64,000 nucleotides of DNA from Psychrobacter fozii. Its GTDB lineage: Bacteria > Pseudomonadota > Gammaproteobacteria > Pseudomonadales > Moraxellaceae. Every line of letters begins with the position of its first letter. Position 1 is the first letter of the stretch. Positions 47,798-56,553 of the stretch are shown here, in pieces. The stretch spans positions 1-64,000 of the forward strand of contig NZ_QJSU01000008.1 in assembly GCF_003217155.1 (NCBI RefSeq), given 5' to 3'. The translations under genes were made by a program, and so were the position numbers. Below the pieces are notes generated by a model. That model was not told the DNA's origin, did not search any database, and saw only the letters and a list, made by a program, of their open reading frames with translations.

Positions 47798-48958
47798 ATG
47801 AATTTTTCATTGACCGAAGACCAAATTGCCTTCCGCCAAACCGCTCGGCAGTTTGCCCAAAAAGAGCTAAAACCACACGCAGCAGAATGGGATCGCACAT
47901 CACATTTTCCAGTCGATGTCATCAAAAAATCAGGCGAGCTTGGGTTTTTAGGGTTGTATACCAATCCAGAATATGATGGCTTGGGATTACCACGCTTAGA
48001 CTCTGCCATGGTATTTGAAGAGCTTGCATGGGGTGATACTGCCGTTGCTGCTTATATGAGTATTCATAACATGACTGCTTGGATGATAGGTGAATATGGT
48101 AGTGATACTTTGTGCAAAAAGTATCTACCCAACATGGTAAGTGGAGAGTGGTTGGGTAGTTATTGCTTAACTGAACCCAATGCTGGCTCTGATGCAGCTT
48201 CTCTGCGTACCAAAGCGGATAAGCAAGGCGAGCATTATGTACTAACTGGAGAGAAAACATTCATTTCAGGCGCAGGGTCTACCGATGTCTTAGTCGTCAT
48301 GGCGCGTACAGGCGGCGCAGGCGCAAAGGGCGTTTCGGCTTTTGTGGTAGATGCGAATAGTGCAGGTATCGAATATGGTAAAAATGAGCATAAAATGGGC
48401 TGGAAAGCGCAGCCAACACGCACGATTAGCTTTAAAGATGTCAAAGTTCCAGTAGGGAATTTGATAGGCGATGAGGGTCAAGGCTTTCGTATTGCGATGA
48501 AAGGTTTAGATGGCGGTCGTATCAATATTGGTATCTGTGCGGTTGGTACAGCGCAGTCAGCATTAGAGACAGCGACCAATTATGTGCAAGAGCGTAGCCA
48601 ATTCGGCAGCCAGATTGCTAACTTACAATCTGTACAGTTTAAACTTGCTGATATGCTGACCCAGACTATTAGCGCGCGACAAATGCTTTATCTAGCAGCG
48701 AGCAAAGTTGATAACAATGATGTCCAAGCGTCTACCTACTGCGCAATGGCAAAGCGTCTATCCACTGATTTGTGCTTCGATGTCGCCAATGAAGCGCTAC
48801 AGCTACACGGTGGTTATGGCTACCTAAATGAGTATCCACTTGAGCGTCATGTACGAGATTTGCGTGTGCATCAGATTTTGGAAGGCACCAATGAGATTAT
48901 GCGAGTGATTGTCTCGCGTCAGCTATTACAGGACGATGCATTGGATCAATTACGTTAA
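47798..48958 (+). CDS. Acyl-CoA dehydrogenase (probable isobutyryl-CoA dehydrogenase)
   Basis: 386 residues from ATG 47798 (AAGGA 7 bases upstream). FAD-linked acyl-CoA dehydrogenase: SYCLTEPNAGSDAASLRTKA, KTFISGAGSTDVLVV, QFGSQIANLQSVQFKLADM, and the base-bearing QILEGTNEIMRVIVSRQL. Position between mmsA and the enoyl-CoA hydratase suggests isobutyryl-CoA (valine) as substrate; this is inference from context, since 2-methylbutyryl- or short-chain enzymes look similar. A tiny family A repeat sits 8 bp past its stop. Confidence 0.9.
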   Translation: MNFSLTEDQIAFRQTARQFAQKELKPHAAEWDRTSHFPVDVIKKSGELGFLGLYTNPEYDGLGLPRLDSAMVFEELAWGDTAVAAYMSIHNMTAWMIGEYGSDTLCKKYLPNMVSGEWLGSYCLTEPNAGSDAASLRTKADKQGEHYVLTGEKTFISGAGSTDVLVVMARTGGAGAKGVSAFVVDANSAGIEYGKNEHKMGWKAQPTRTISFKDVKVPVGNLIGDEGQGFRIAMKGLDGGRINIGICAVGTAQSALETATNYVQERSQFGSQIANLQSVQFKLADMLTQTISARQMLYLAASKVDNNDVQASTYCAMAKRLSTDLCFDVANEALQLHGGYGYLNEYPLERHVRDLRVHQILEGTNEIMRVIVSRQLLQDDALDQLR

Positions 48959-48966
48959 TTGTATTA

Positions 48967-48999
48967 GGGTATTTTCTCAATTTAATTGAAGACACGCCC
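48967..48999. repeat. Minimal family A repeat (33 bp, TA-flanked)
   Basis: GGGTATTTTCTCAA joined nearly directly to TTGAAGACACGCCC, flanked by TA on both sides. It consists of little more than the two terminal repeats of the 170-bp elements at 9988 and 39720, so it appears to be an internal-deletion form. Confidence 0.65.
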
Positions 49000-49051
49000 T
49001 AACGGCTAACCATTTAACCATACCCAATTCAGATAAAATAAAGGATTATTT

Positions 49052-49834
49052 ATGACGGATTATACCAATCTTCAGTTATCGATTGACGGTCATACTGCTA
49101 CCGTGACATTGAATAACCCACCAGCCCATACATGGACGATGGAGAGTCTACCTGCACTCAAACAGCTGGTGACTGACCTCAATGCCAATGATGATATTTA
49201 TTCTTTGATTATTCGTGGTGATGGTGAGAAGTTCTTTTCAGCGGGTGCAGATTTAAACAATTTTTCAGATGGTGATAAAGGTCGTGCAATCAGCATGGCG
49301 ATTGCTTTTGGCGAAGCGTTTGAGGCGCTATCAGCGTATCGTGGTGTCAGTATTGCTGTCATAAACGGCTATGCGATGGGTGGCGGACTTGAGTGTGCAT
49401 TAGCCTGTGATATTCGTATCGCAGAAGCGCACGCACAGATGGCATTGCCGGAGACTGGTGTGGGATTATTGCCATGTGCGGGTGGTACACAAAACCTAAC
49501 TATGTTAGTAGGCGAAGGTTGGGCAAAGCGTATGATTTTATGCGGTGAGCGCGTTGATGCAGAGACGGCATTACGTATTGGTCTTGTCGAAGAAGTTGCT
49601 GTCAAAGGAGAAGGGTTAAAAGTGGCGCAAGCATTAGCGCAAAAAGTTGCTAAACAGTCTCCTGTTGCCGTCAGTTATTCTAAAGCACTTATCCAAGCCG
49701 CCAGAAATACCCCACCTGCACAAAACCTCATCCATGAGCGCGAAGCGTTTGTTAAGTTGTTCGATACCAACGATCAGCGCGAAGGCGTGCAAGCGTTTTT
49801 AGAGAAGCGCAAACCGAATTGGCAAAATAAATAG
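49052..49834 (+). CDS. Enoyl-CoA hydratase/isomerase family protein
   Basis: 260 residues of the crotonase fold. The oxyanion-hole segments are GDGEKFFSAGADLNNF and INGYAMGGGLECALACDIRIAE; catalytic acids would be in the LPETGVGLLPCAGGTQ region. In this setting it probably hydrates methacrylyl-CoA to 3-hydroxyisobutyryl-CoA in valine breakdown. AAGGA precedes the ATG. Genes on both sides run the same way. Confidence 0.88.
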   Translation: MTDYTNLQLSIDGHTATVTLNNPPAHTWTMESLPALKQLVTDLNANDDIYSLIIRGDGEKFFSAGADLNNFSDGDKGRAISMAIAFGEAFEALSAYRGVSIAVINGYAMGGGLECALACDIRIAEAHAQMALPETGVGLLPCAGGTQNLTMLVGEGWAKRMILCGERVDAETALRIGLVEEVAVKGEGLKVAQALAQKVAKQSPVAVSYSKALIQAARNTPPAQNLIHEREAFVKLFDTNDQREGVQAFLEKRKPNWQNK

Positions 49835-49894
49835 GCTGCAGGTAAGATGCGCTAACAGTCACTTTATTCATTTTAATTTTTGTAGGTACTTTTT

Positions 49895-51157
49895 ATGACA
49901 GCCGCCATGACATCAGTTACAACAACAGATAATAATCAAAAAGTCACAGAGCAAGAAGCGCCAGTATTGTTCAACACTGAACCGACAAATTGTGGTCATC
50001 TGATTGGCGTCATGACGCTCAATACGCCAAAATCCCTCAATGCGCTGAGTGTTGATATGTGCAAACTATTATCACAGCAGCTAGATGCGTGGGCAAGTGA
50101 TGCACAGATAGTCGCTCTGGTATTAAAAGGCGCAGGCGATAAGGCTTTTTGTGCGGGTGGTGATATTCGTAAGCTGTATGACAGTATGTCGACCAGTGCA
50201 CCGTTACCGAATCCTTATGCGACAGAGTTTTTCAGTCATGAGTACAGCCTCTATCGGCAGATGCATTTTTACGCTAAGCCGCTAATACTTTGGGGTGACG
50301 GTATCATCATGGGCGGAGGTATGGGATTGATGGCAGGTTGTAGCCATCGTTTGGTCACTGAGCGTACCCGCTTTGCGATGCCAGAAGTGACTATCGGACT
50401 ATTCCCTGATGCCTCTGGCAGTTGGTTTTTGCAGAATATGCCTGCCAAAACAGGTTTGTTCTTAGGGCTAACAGGTGCGATGTGTAATGGTAATGATGCG
50501 CTATTGGCCAATTTAGCAGAGTATGCCGTCGTTAGTAGTGATTATGATGCCGTCATACAAAGTTTAAAACAGAGTGACTGGCAATCAGCCGTTAATAGTA
50601 TGGACAAATGCGATAACAATAGTGCGCATAGTATCGTTAGCCGCGTACTCGCCGCGCAATCAGTTGCTGAGTTGCCTGCCAGCAATTTAGCAAAATATTG
50701 GCAACCTATCCAGCAGTTGATGAATAGTGGTGGCTTGGGCGATATCGATGCCATATTGCAAAATGATGAGTCATTAGCAACCTTACATTCAGACTTTGCA
50801 GCAGACAGTTGGACGCAGCGAGCAGTCGCCACTTATCGACATGGTTGTCCCGTTACCGTCGCTTTGACCTATGCGCTTTATCACAAAGTTGCTGACCTGT
50901 CGCTAGAGCAAGTTTTATATCTAGAAACCAATGTGGCAGTACATTGTGCAGCCAACCCCGACTTTAAAGAAGGCGTACGCGCGCTGTTGATTGATAAAGA
51001 TAGAAATCCTCAGTGGTCGCGTTCATTAGCCGATTGTCTCAATACAGAGGGGCAGGCATATATCCAACAGCATTTTGTGAACCCTTATGCGACCGGTGAG
51101 CACCCATTAGATGATTGGTTGGGTACTGAAGCAGCAGGCAACCAGTTTGTGCGCTAA
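49895..51157 (+). CDS. 3-hydroxyisobutyryl-CoA hydrolase
   Basis: A 420-residue crotonase-fold protein with the longer C-terminal region typical of 3-hydroxyisobutyryl-CoA hydrolases. AFCAGGDIRKLYDS, LWGDGIIMGGGMGLMAG, and FAMPEVTIGLFPDASGSWFL hold the oxyanion hole and catalytic Glu/Asp. It should release free 3-hydroxyisobutyrate, the substrate of MmsB, whose gene follows. The C-terminal domain ends with EGVRALLIDKDRNPQW, a family signature. Confidence 0.9.
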   Translation: MTAAMTSVTTTDNNQKVTEQEAPVLFNTEPTNCGHLIGVMTLNTPKSLNALSVDMCKLLSQQLDAWASDAQIVALVLKGAGDKAFCAGGDIRKLYDSMSTSAPLPNPYATEFFSHEYSLYRQMHFYAKPLILWGDGIIMGGGMGLMAGCSHRLVTERTRFAMPEVTIGLFPDASGSWFLQNMPAKTGLFLGLTGAMCNGNDALLANLAEYAVVSSDYDAVIQSLKQSDWQSAVNSMDKCDNNSAHSIVSRVLAAQSVAELPASNLAKYWQPIQQLMNSGGLGDIDAILQNDESLATLHSDFAADSWTQRAVATYRHGCPVTVALTYALYHKVADLSLEQVLYLETNVAVHCAANPDFKEGVRALLIDKDRNPQWSRSLADCLNTEGQAYIQQHFVNPYATGEHPLDDWLGTEAAGNQFVR

Positions 51158-51217
51158 CAATTTAAATTAACCAGTTTATTTATATTAATTAGACATACAA
51201 CACTGAAAGACATAATG

Positions 51218-51252
51218 GCATGACGTACACAAAACACAAGCGTGCGTCATGC
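51218..51252. promoter_or_regulatory. Dyad upstream of mmsB
   Basis: GCATGACGTAC (51218-51228) and GTGCGTCATGC (51242-51252) are inverted copies matching at 10 of 11 bases, ending 29 bp before the mmsB ATG. No T-run follows, so an operator is more likely than a terminator. The binding protein is unknown; the IclR regulator downstream is one candidate. Confidence 0.4.
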
Positions 51253-51281
51253 TGACTATATAACCATCAAGGAATGATGAG

Positions 51282-52226
51282 ATGAATACAAAGGATGTAA
51301 ATACTGCGGATAATGGCAGTGCGAAGCCAAATATTGCTTTTATCGGGCTAGGTAATATGGGCGCGCCAATGGCGGAGAACTTGTTAAAAGCAGGTTATGG
51401 ATTGTCTGTCTATGATTTGTCTGAGGATGCGACCCAGCGTCTACAGCAAGCAGGTGCCAGTGTGGCAGACAGTCCTAAAGCTGCTGCAAGCAATGCACAA
51501 GTCGTCATCAGCATGCTGCCTGCTGGCAAGCATGTTCACTCTGTCTATTTAGGTGAAGATGGCACCAATGGTCTACTGGCAGAGTTACCACAGGGCACAT
51601 TGGTGATTGACAGCAGTACCATCGCTGCTGCTGATGCAAGGACCGTGGCAGAGGCAGCAAGCAAGCTGGGTATAGACTTCTTAGATGCGCCAGTCTCTGG
51701 TGGTACGGGCGGCGCTATCGCAGGCAGTTTGACTTTCATCGTGGGTGGCAGTACTGATGCGTTTGCAAAAGCGGAGCCAATACTAGCGGTCATGGGAAAA
51801 AACATCTTTCATGCTGGCGAGCATGGTGCCGGACAAGTCGCAAAAATCTGCAATAATATGCTGTTAGGTATTCTCATGGCTGGGACAGCAGAGGCGATTA
51901 ATTTGGGCGTCAAAAATGGTTTAGATCCCAAGGTGCTATCAGATATTATGCTACAAAGCTCAGGTCGTAACTGGACATTAGAAGTGTACAATCCTTACCC
52001 GCAAGTCATGGAGAACGTACCATCGAGCAATGGTTATCAAGGTGGCTTTATGAGTAAGCTGATGCAAAAAGACCTCAATCTGGCCTTGCAAACCGCTCAG
52101 AATACAAACGTTGATACGCCGATGGGCGCTAAAGCTGCGGAGTTATATGAAGCGCATACAGTTGAAAATGGCGATAGAGATTTTTCTAGTATCATGGCGC
52201 GTCATGACAGTTCGGTACTGTCTTAG
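51282..52226 (+). CDS. mmsB: 3-hydroxyisobutyrate dehydrogenase
   Basis: A 314-residue beta-hydroxyacid dehydrogenase oxidising 3-hydroxyisobutyrate to methylmalonate semialdehyde, which MmsA then uses. FIGLGNMGAPMAENLLKAG is the NAD site, DAPVSGGTGGAIAGSLTFI the substrate loop, and KICNNMLLG carries the catalytic Lys. RBS AAGGAATG precedes the ATG. A family C repeat begins at the base after its TAG. Confidence 0.93.
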   Translation: MNTKDVNTADNGSAKPNIAFIGLGNMGAPMAENLLKAGYGLSVYDLSEDATQRLQQAGASVADSPKAAASNAQVVISMLPAGKHVHSVYLGEDGTNGLLAELPQGTLVIDSSTIAAADARTVAEAASKLGIDFLDAPVSGGTGGAIAGSLTFIVGGSTDAFAKAEPILAVMGKNIFHAGEHGAGQVAKICNNMLLGILMAGTAEAINLGVKNGLDPKVLSDIMLQSSGRNWTLEVYNPYPQVMENVPSSNGYQGGFMSKLMQKDLNLALQTAQNTNVDTPMGAKAAELYEAHTVENGDRDFSSIMARHDSSVLS

Positions 52227-52330
52227 AACCAATCCCCAAAAGTACGATTAGCGGTATCAAACTTGTTTAGTCTACAATGCGTAGTACTTGCACTCGTTTT
52301 CTTTGCTACTCTAATTTTTGTGAATGGTAT
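52227..52330. repeat. MITE-like repeat, family C copy 3 (104 bp)
   Basis: Starts at the base after the mmsB stop (AACCAATCCCCAAAAG) and ends TTTTTGTGAATGGTAT. See 43482-43602 and 45803-45906 for the other copies. A family B repeat follows only 23 bp later. Confidence 0.85.
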
Positions 52331-52353
52331 TAGCTTCAAAATAGTATGTTTAA

Positions 52354-52461
52354 TATAGTTAAAGAACTCTAAAATGGGTACAAGGCAGCCGACTGCAGAT
52401 TGTACAAGTCGTACATCTAAGGAGGGTAACACCTTAGCGGTTTAGTAGTTCACTGACTATA
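52354..52461. repeat. MITE-like repeat, family B (subtype 2) copy (108 bp)
   Basis: TATAGTTAAAGAAC ... GTTCACTGACTATA, well-preserved terminal inverted repeats. Close to 36714-36821. Lies between mmsB and the converging IclR gene. Confidence 0.87.
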
Positions 52462-52486
52462 CATTATAAGAGATGTGTTCAACCAT

Positions 52487-52526
52487 ATAAAAAGGCCTGC
52501 ACTAAGATATTAGCGCAGGCCTTTTT
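52487..52526. terminator. Bidirectional terminator between mmsB and the IclR gene
   Basis: AAAAAGGCCTGC / GCAGGCCTTTTT, perfect stem with 14-base loop. Confidence 0.9.
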
Positions 52527-52577
52527 ATAGTTATTCAATTATAGCCGTTTAATGATAGTCATTTAACGGTCACGGCT

Positions 52578-53336
52578 TTAGCTTTGTAGCTCATATACTA
52601 GCGATTGGATATCTTGTGCCGCTGCTTGTAATCGTGGCACGTGTGTCAGTAGCTCGTCCAAAGATAGGCGTACGGTTGGCGCATGAATATATAGCGAGGC
52701 CAGATAGCGCGACTTTTTATCCAGTATAGGGACGGACACAGCTACCATTTCAGAGATAAACTCTTCGTTGTCGATACCCACACCCATTTCAGCAATATGA
52801 TCCAGTTCTTTGTTTAACGCATCGATATCGGTGATGGTATTTTTTGTGAACTTATCTAGCGGCAGACTTTGCAGTATCTTGTTGCGACTGGTAGCAGATA
52901 ACTGACTCAAATACAGCTTACCGGTAGCGGTACACCACATTGGTGACTTGGCACCTACGGGCAGATAAATCTGTAGCGGTAGAGCGGTCTGTGCACGGTT
53001 GGTATAGAGCATGTCCATATAATAGGGAATAGCAATCCCGCACGTTTCTTTTACTTCCTCTACTAATTTGTGCAAAACCATTTGTCGTTCATTAAAGAAC
53101 TGGCGCTGCTGCCACAGCTCAACACTTAAGTTGCGTACTCGTTTGCCAGGGATGATGCCACCTCCAATATCGACGGTCACAAAACCCTCATCAACCAAAT
53201 TCTGGATCAATCTATGCATGGTTGGTTTAGGAATGTCTAATTCCTGTGACAGCTCAAGTGGAGAGAGAGGCTTAGAAGCATAAGACACGGCTTCGATAAT
53301 CTCTAACACACGGGTAATCGACGATACTTTAGGCAT
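52578..53336 (-). CDS. IclR-family transcriptional regulator
   Basis: 252 residues: N-terminal winged helix (LSPLELSQELDIPKPTMHRLIQNLVDEGFV) and C-terminal IclR effector domain with PMWCTATGKLYLSQL and VGIDNEEFISEMVAVSVPI. IclR proteins usually respond to small organic acids. It converges on mmsB, so control of the valine genes is possible, but the gene it is nearest to in a promoter sense is itself. Ligand unknown. Confidence 0.88.
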   Translation of the reverse strand: MPKVSSITRVLEIIEAVSYASKPLSPLELSQELDIPKPTMHRLIQNLVDEGFVTVDIGGGIIPGKRVRNLSVELWQQRQFFNERQMVLHKLVEEVKETCGIAIPYYMDMLYTNRAQTALPLQIYLPVGAKSPMWCTATGKLYLSQLSATSRNKILQSLPLDKFTKNTITDIDALNKELDHIAEMGVGIDNEEFISEMVAVSVPILDKKSRYLASLYIHAPTVRLSLDELLTHVPRLQAAAQDIQSLVYELQS

Positions 53337-53938
53337 ATGGATGGCTCAATAATAAAAATAGTACAGTAGGAAATATCACAAAGTTTTAATCAATCAGACA
53401 GGTAGTTGAGAATACGTAGACTTGTCACACATTCTTAACTACTTCTAATTTAGCACAATATCAAGCTTAGACAAGTCTTAGGCACGCTATCTTCTCATAC
53501 TATATAGAAACATTTGCATGATAAACGCATGTGTCTAAAAACCTATCTAAAGCAACAGTGGCTACAACAACTCACAAAGTACAACAAACCGTAGTAATAA
53601 GCTATATAACCGCTACTGAGTTTAATGGAAAGGTCGTTCACTATAATGACATATTTTGTAATACCCTTACATGAACATTAAGCTGTTCGATATCAATGTT
53701 TACGCTACTTAGTAGCTATAAGAGTATTGTGTAACAGAAACTCAAAGTTTTACGGATTGGTGTAGTAATTATTACAATACCTATGCAATCTTTACATAAT
53801 GGCAAATAAAAAGCGCATCTATAGGGATGACTTTTAAGGCCAAAATTGTTTTAATCTCCTCAACAAAAATGATTGATATCAAAATCTGAATTATCATTTT
53901 TTTACGGGCGAGTTATCCCATTCTTTAGGAGAATATTG
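53337..53938. other. Long non-coding region between IclR and the outer-membrane protein genes
   Basis: About 600 bp, AT-rich, holding two divergent promoters. TACAAT near 53775 could be a -10 box for the membrane protein but without a convincing -35. The gene downstream has a good ribosome site (TTAGGAGAA). I see no further gene, repeat family or terminator here. Confidence 0.4.
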
Positions 53939-54844
53939 ATGAAATTTATTAAATTAACGGCTATCTCTGCTGCTGTCATGGCATCAACTGCTGCTTTCGC
54001 TGCTGAACCAGTTATCGTTGTTGATGAAGCTGATGCAATGGTATATGAAGCAGAGCCAGCTGCTGTTGCTTATGAAGCTGAGCCAGTTGCTGTCGCCTAT
54101 GAAGCAGAACCTACTAACACTGGTGTTATCGGTAAAACTGCTGGTGCTGTCCGTAATACTACTGGCGCTGTCGTTGGTGGCACTAAAACGCTATTCAACA
54201 CCGCTATTAACCCAGCATCTGTAAGTGCTGAAGCTGGTACTTTAGGTTATGGTGCTAACATCGGTTGGTCACTAAATGAGAACACTGAATTGCAAGCTGG
54301 TTGGGCAGGTGGCGATGTCGCTGACCTATTCGGCGGTGATTTCGATGCTGGCGATGTTAACTATGATGTTGACGCAGACTTCAGCAACCCTTACCTAGGC
54401 GTACAATTACGTCCTACTGGTAACTGGTTCACAGTTGGTGCTGGTATCATCGTACCTGATAACGATATTGATGTAACTGCTAATGCAGATGGTGGTTTCT
54501 TTAAAGTTGACGGCCAGCAATACAATGCTGCTCAAACTGGTACTCTTGAAGGTACTATCGAGCACCGTAACAAGCTAGCGCCTTATGGTACTATCGGTTT
54601 CCGTCCTAACATCACAAATAACTTCGGTCTATTTGGTGAAATCGGCGCAGCTTACATGGGTAAAACTGACGCAACTGTTCGAGCTGTGAATGCAGACAGT
54701 GTAGTTAGCTATACAGATTCAAATGGTGATACTCAAACAACTACTGCAGGCGATGTTGCTAAAAAAGCTGAGCAAGAGCTTGAAGATAAAGATTGGTTAG
54801 AGTGGTTACCAATTGTTAAAGTTGGTGCAACTTACCGTTTCTAA
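53939..54844 (+). CDS. Outer-membrane beta-barrel-like protein with YEAEP repeats
   Basis: 301 residues from ATG 53939, which follows AGGAGAA. A signal peptide ends AAFA-AEP (about residue 21). Residues 35-60 carry three YEAEP units with a 9-residue period, then a short Thr/Gly linker (GAVRNTTGAVVGGTKT), and from about residue 82 an alternating barrel-like region ending VKVGATYRF, with the C-terminal aromatic expected of outer-membrane proteins. The frame upstream to 53873 has no ribosome site. I do not recognise a named family; it is likely a structural or adhesin-like porin. Confidence 0.75.
   Translation: MKFIKLTAISAAVMASTAAFAAEPVIVVDEADAMVYEAEPAAVAYEAEPVAVAYEAEPTNTGVIGKTAGAVRNTTGAVVGGTKTLFNTAINPASVSAEAGTLGYGANIGWSLNENTELQAGWAGGDVADLFGGDFDAGDVNYDVDADFSNPYLGVQLRPTGNWFTVGAGIIVPDNDIDVTANADGGFFKVDGQQYNAAQTGTLEGTIEHRNKLAPYGTIGFRPNITNNFGLFGEIGAAYMGKTDATVRAVNADSVVSYTDSNGDTQTTTAGDVAKKAEQELEDKDWLEWLPIVKVGATYRF
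54034..54113 (+). repeat. 27-bp in-frame tandem repeats in the barrel protein
   Basis: Three copies of a 27-base unit (TATGAAGC.GAGCCAG.TGCTGT.GC) encode YEAEPxAVA. Third-base differences between copies show they are not a fresh duplication. Confidence 0.8.
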
Positions 54845-54887
54845 TCTAATCACAGTTTAAATACTGTCATTAGAAGAAAAGTAAGCA

Positions 54888-54921
54888 CAAAAAAACGACC
54901 CTTTTTAGGGTCGTTTTTTTG
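54888..54921. terminator. Bidirectional terminator after the barrel protein gene
   Basis: AAAAACGACCCT / AGGGTCGTTTTTTT stem between converging genes. Confidence 0.9.
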
Positions 54922-54990
54922 TCTAAAATAAAGTAGCAGTCGTTGTTTAAAACAGTAATCGCCATCTAAATTAATATAATTATCACTTAT

Positions 54991-55761
54991 CTAAAAAATA
55001 ACGACCGTCTGTTGTATAGATAAAATGGCAATTTGATAAGGTGACTTATGGTCAGTTATGACGGTTAAAGCTGACGGCTCTCTACTGGCATCTATTAAGT
55101 CATCAATAAGATAGGAATAATCTATTCCTAGACCTTGAGCCAGTTTGTATTGATGGATTTTAATAAAACTTTCTTTTATCTGCCATAGCAACTTGGCGAT
55201 CGTGTCACGTTGAATCACGGGTAATGATTGCAAGATCATAATCTCATTGTCTGAGTAAAATCGCTTTGCCACATGCCATGCAACATTATTGACCTCTACG
55301 TCCACACCTATAGGGCGATGAGGACTAATCACCACGGTGACGATACTGCTTAACAGTTTATTGACTGCCTTGCTTTTGCCACCTGTATGACTGAAGCATA
55401 CGTAATGTCCACTTTTGACAAGGCGATACGGGAATGCGGATTCATCTAACGTATCGCTGAGCGCTAGCTTATCCAGAAACTGCTGTAACAACAGACGCAC
55501 GCCTTGACGCTGTCGCTGACGTTGGGCACGAGCGATATCACGCACTGATAAATCATCTGGTGGTATGCGGTATTGCCAACTACGTTTGTACCATTCATCA
55601 GTACCTATACATGTAGCGTGATCAATGGGTCTCCCCAACGACTTGCCCCATAAATCTTGATGTTTGAGGCGTGGATACTCACTCACCTGTGCGGTGGCAC
55701 ACCACGTCATAGGCTGTAGCTGAGTAAATTGAATATGCGTCAGGCGTAAGGTTGGCATCAT
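54991..55761 (-). CDS. 4'-phosphopantetheinyl transferase (Sfp type)
   Basis: 256 residues. The magnesium-binding and CoA-binding motifs IGVDVEVNN and LLWQIKESFIKIHQYK match the Sfp/EntD superfamily, which moves phosphopantetheine from CoA to carrier proteins. Sfp-type enzymes often serve peptide or polyketide synthases, but none is in this window; it may instead serve a siderophore, lysine biosynthesis or the fatty acid carrier protein. Start may be either of two adjacent ATGs. Convergent with the barrel gene, followed upstream by pal. Confidence 0.85.
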   Translation of the reverse strand: MMPTLRLTHIQFTQLQPMTWCATAQVSEYPRLKHQDLWGKSLGRPIDHATCIGTDEWYKRSWQYRIPPDDLSVRDIARAQRQRQRQGVRLLLQQFLDKLALSDTLDESAFPYRLVKSGHYVCFSHTGGKSKAVNKLLSSIVTVVISPHRPIGVDVEVNNVAWHVAKRFYSDNEIMILQSLPVIQRDTIAKLLWQIKESFIKIHQYKLAQGLGIDYSYLIDDLIDASREPSALTVITDHKSPYQIAILSIQQTVVIF

Positions 55762-55804
55762 GAGTTATATCGATTGATGTGAGTTTTTTGGTTTAGTAAT
55801 ACGT

Positions 55805-55840
55805 AAAAAGCCCAGCAATATCAATATTACTGGGCTTTTA
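55805..55840 (-). terminator. Terminator of pal
   Basis: AAAAGCCCAG...CTGGGCTTTT with an AT-rich inner stem, T-run on the minus strand. Confidence 0.85.
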
Positions 55841-55884
55841 TGAATCAAGTTAAGCTTGTCTGATTCTGATTGGTTGTACGACTT

Positions 55885-56403
55885 TTAGTAAGACAGCTCA
55901 GCACGACGGTTTTGTGCATAATCAGCTTCAGTGTTACCAGCAGCAGCAGCGCGTTCTTCGCCATAGCTGATGACACGGATGTTATTTGTAGACACACCTT
56001 GGGCCGCAAGATAGTTACGCGCTGCTTGAGCACGGCGCTCACCCAATGCGATGTTGTATTCACGGCTACCGCGCTCATCAGTGTGACCAGCGATAACGAC
56101 ACCCGCTGATGGGTTTGAGCTAAGTAGGCTTGCATGTTGATTCAAAACACTGGCTGATTGTGCGGTGATTTCGCTGCTATCATAGCCGAAATATACAACG
56201 GCTTGTAGGTTTTCAGCACCAGCAATAACTGCGCTAGAGTTATTCATAGAAACAGATCCATTATATCCAGCTTGACCACCTGGGATACCTAGTGGGGCAA
56301 CCACAACTTCAGAGTTTGTGCGTTTGGTAGCACAACCTGTAGTAATGGCGATTGCGCTTGCTAATACAGTTAGAACGGCGATCTTAGAAAAGTTAGTTGA
56401 CAT
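55885..56403 (-). CDS. pal: Peptidoglycan-associated lipoprotein
   Basis: 172 residues. Signal peptide with lipobox ITTGC (Cys24), a linker rich in Gly/Ser/Asn, and an OmpA-like C-domain with VVYFGYDSSEI and GHTDERGSREYNIALGERRA, the peptidoglycan-binding helix. Pal anchors the outer membrane to the wall and works with Tol proteins at division. tolB, tolA and ybgF are not adjacent here, unlike the usual tol-pal cluster. Strong ribosome site (TAGGAG). Confidence 0.92.
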   Translation of the reverse strand: MSTNFSKIAVLTVLASAIAITTGCATKRTNSEVVVAPLGIPGGQAGYNGSVSMNNSSAVIAGAENLQAVVYFGYDSSEITAQSASVLNQHASLLSSNPSAGVVIAGHTDERGSREYNIALGERRAQAARNYLAAQGVSTNNIRVISYGEERAAAAGNTEADYAQNRRAELSY

Positions 56404-56553
56404 GCTGAGCTCCTAAAATTTTAATTAAATTGTTTTTTTAAACTGCTTAGGATAAAACTTGGGCAATTGCTATCTATAATATACTAAATGTTACTTTATG
56501 TAATTAGTTTTACTGTAAATAATTCTAGAATTTACATATAGATATGAGGCTTA

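Noticed and set aside
54034..54113. Possible CRISPR-like repeat
   Set aside because: The 27-bp units are contiguous, in frame and coding, without spacers.
54991..55761. Secondary-metabolite cluster marker (Sfp-type PPTase)
   Set aside because: No synthase, carrier protein or siderophore gene is present in the window; the enzyme alone is not evidence.
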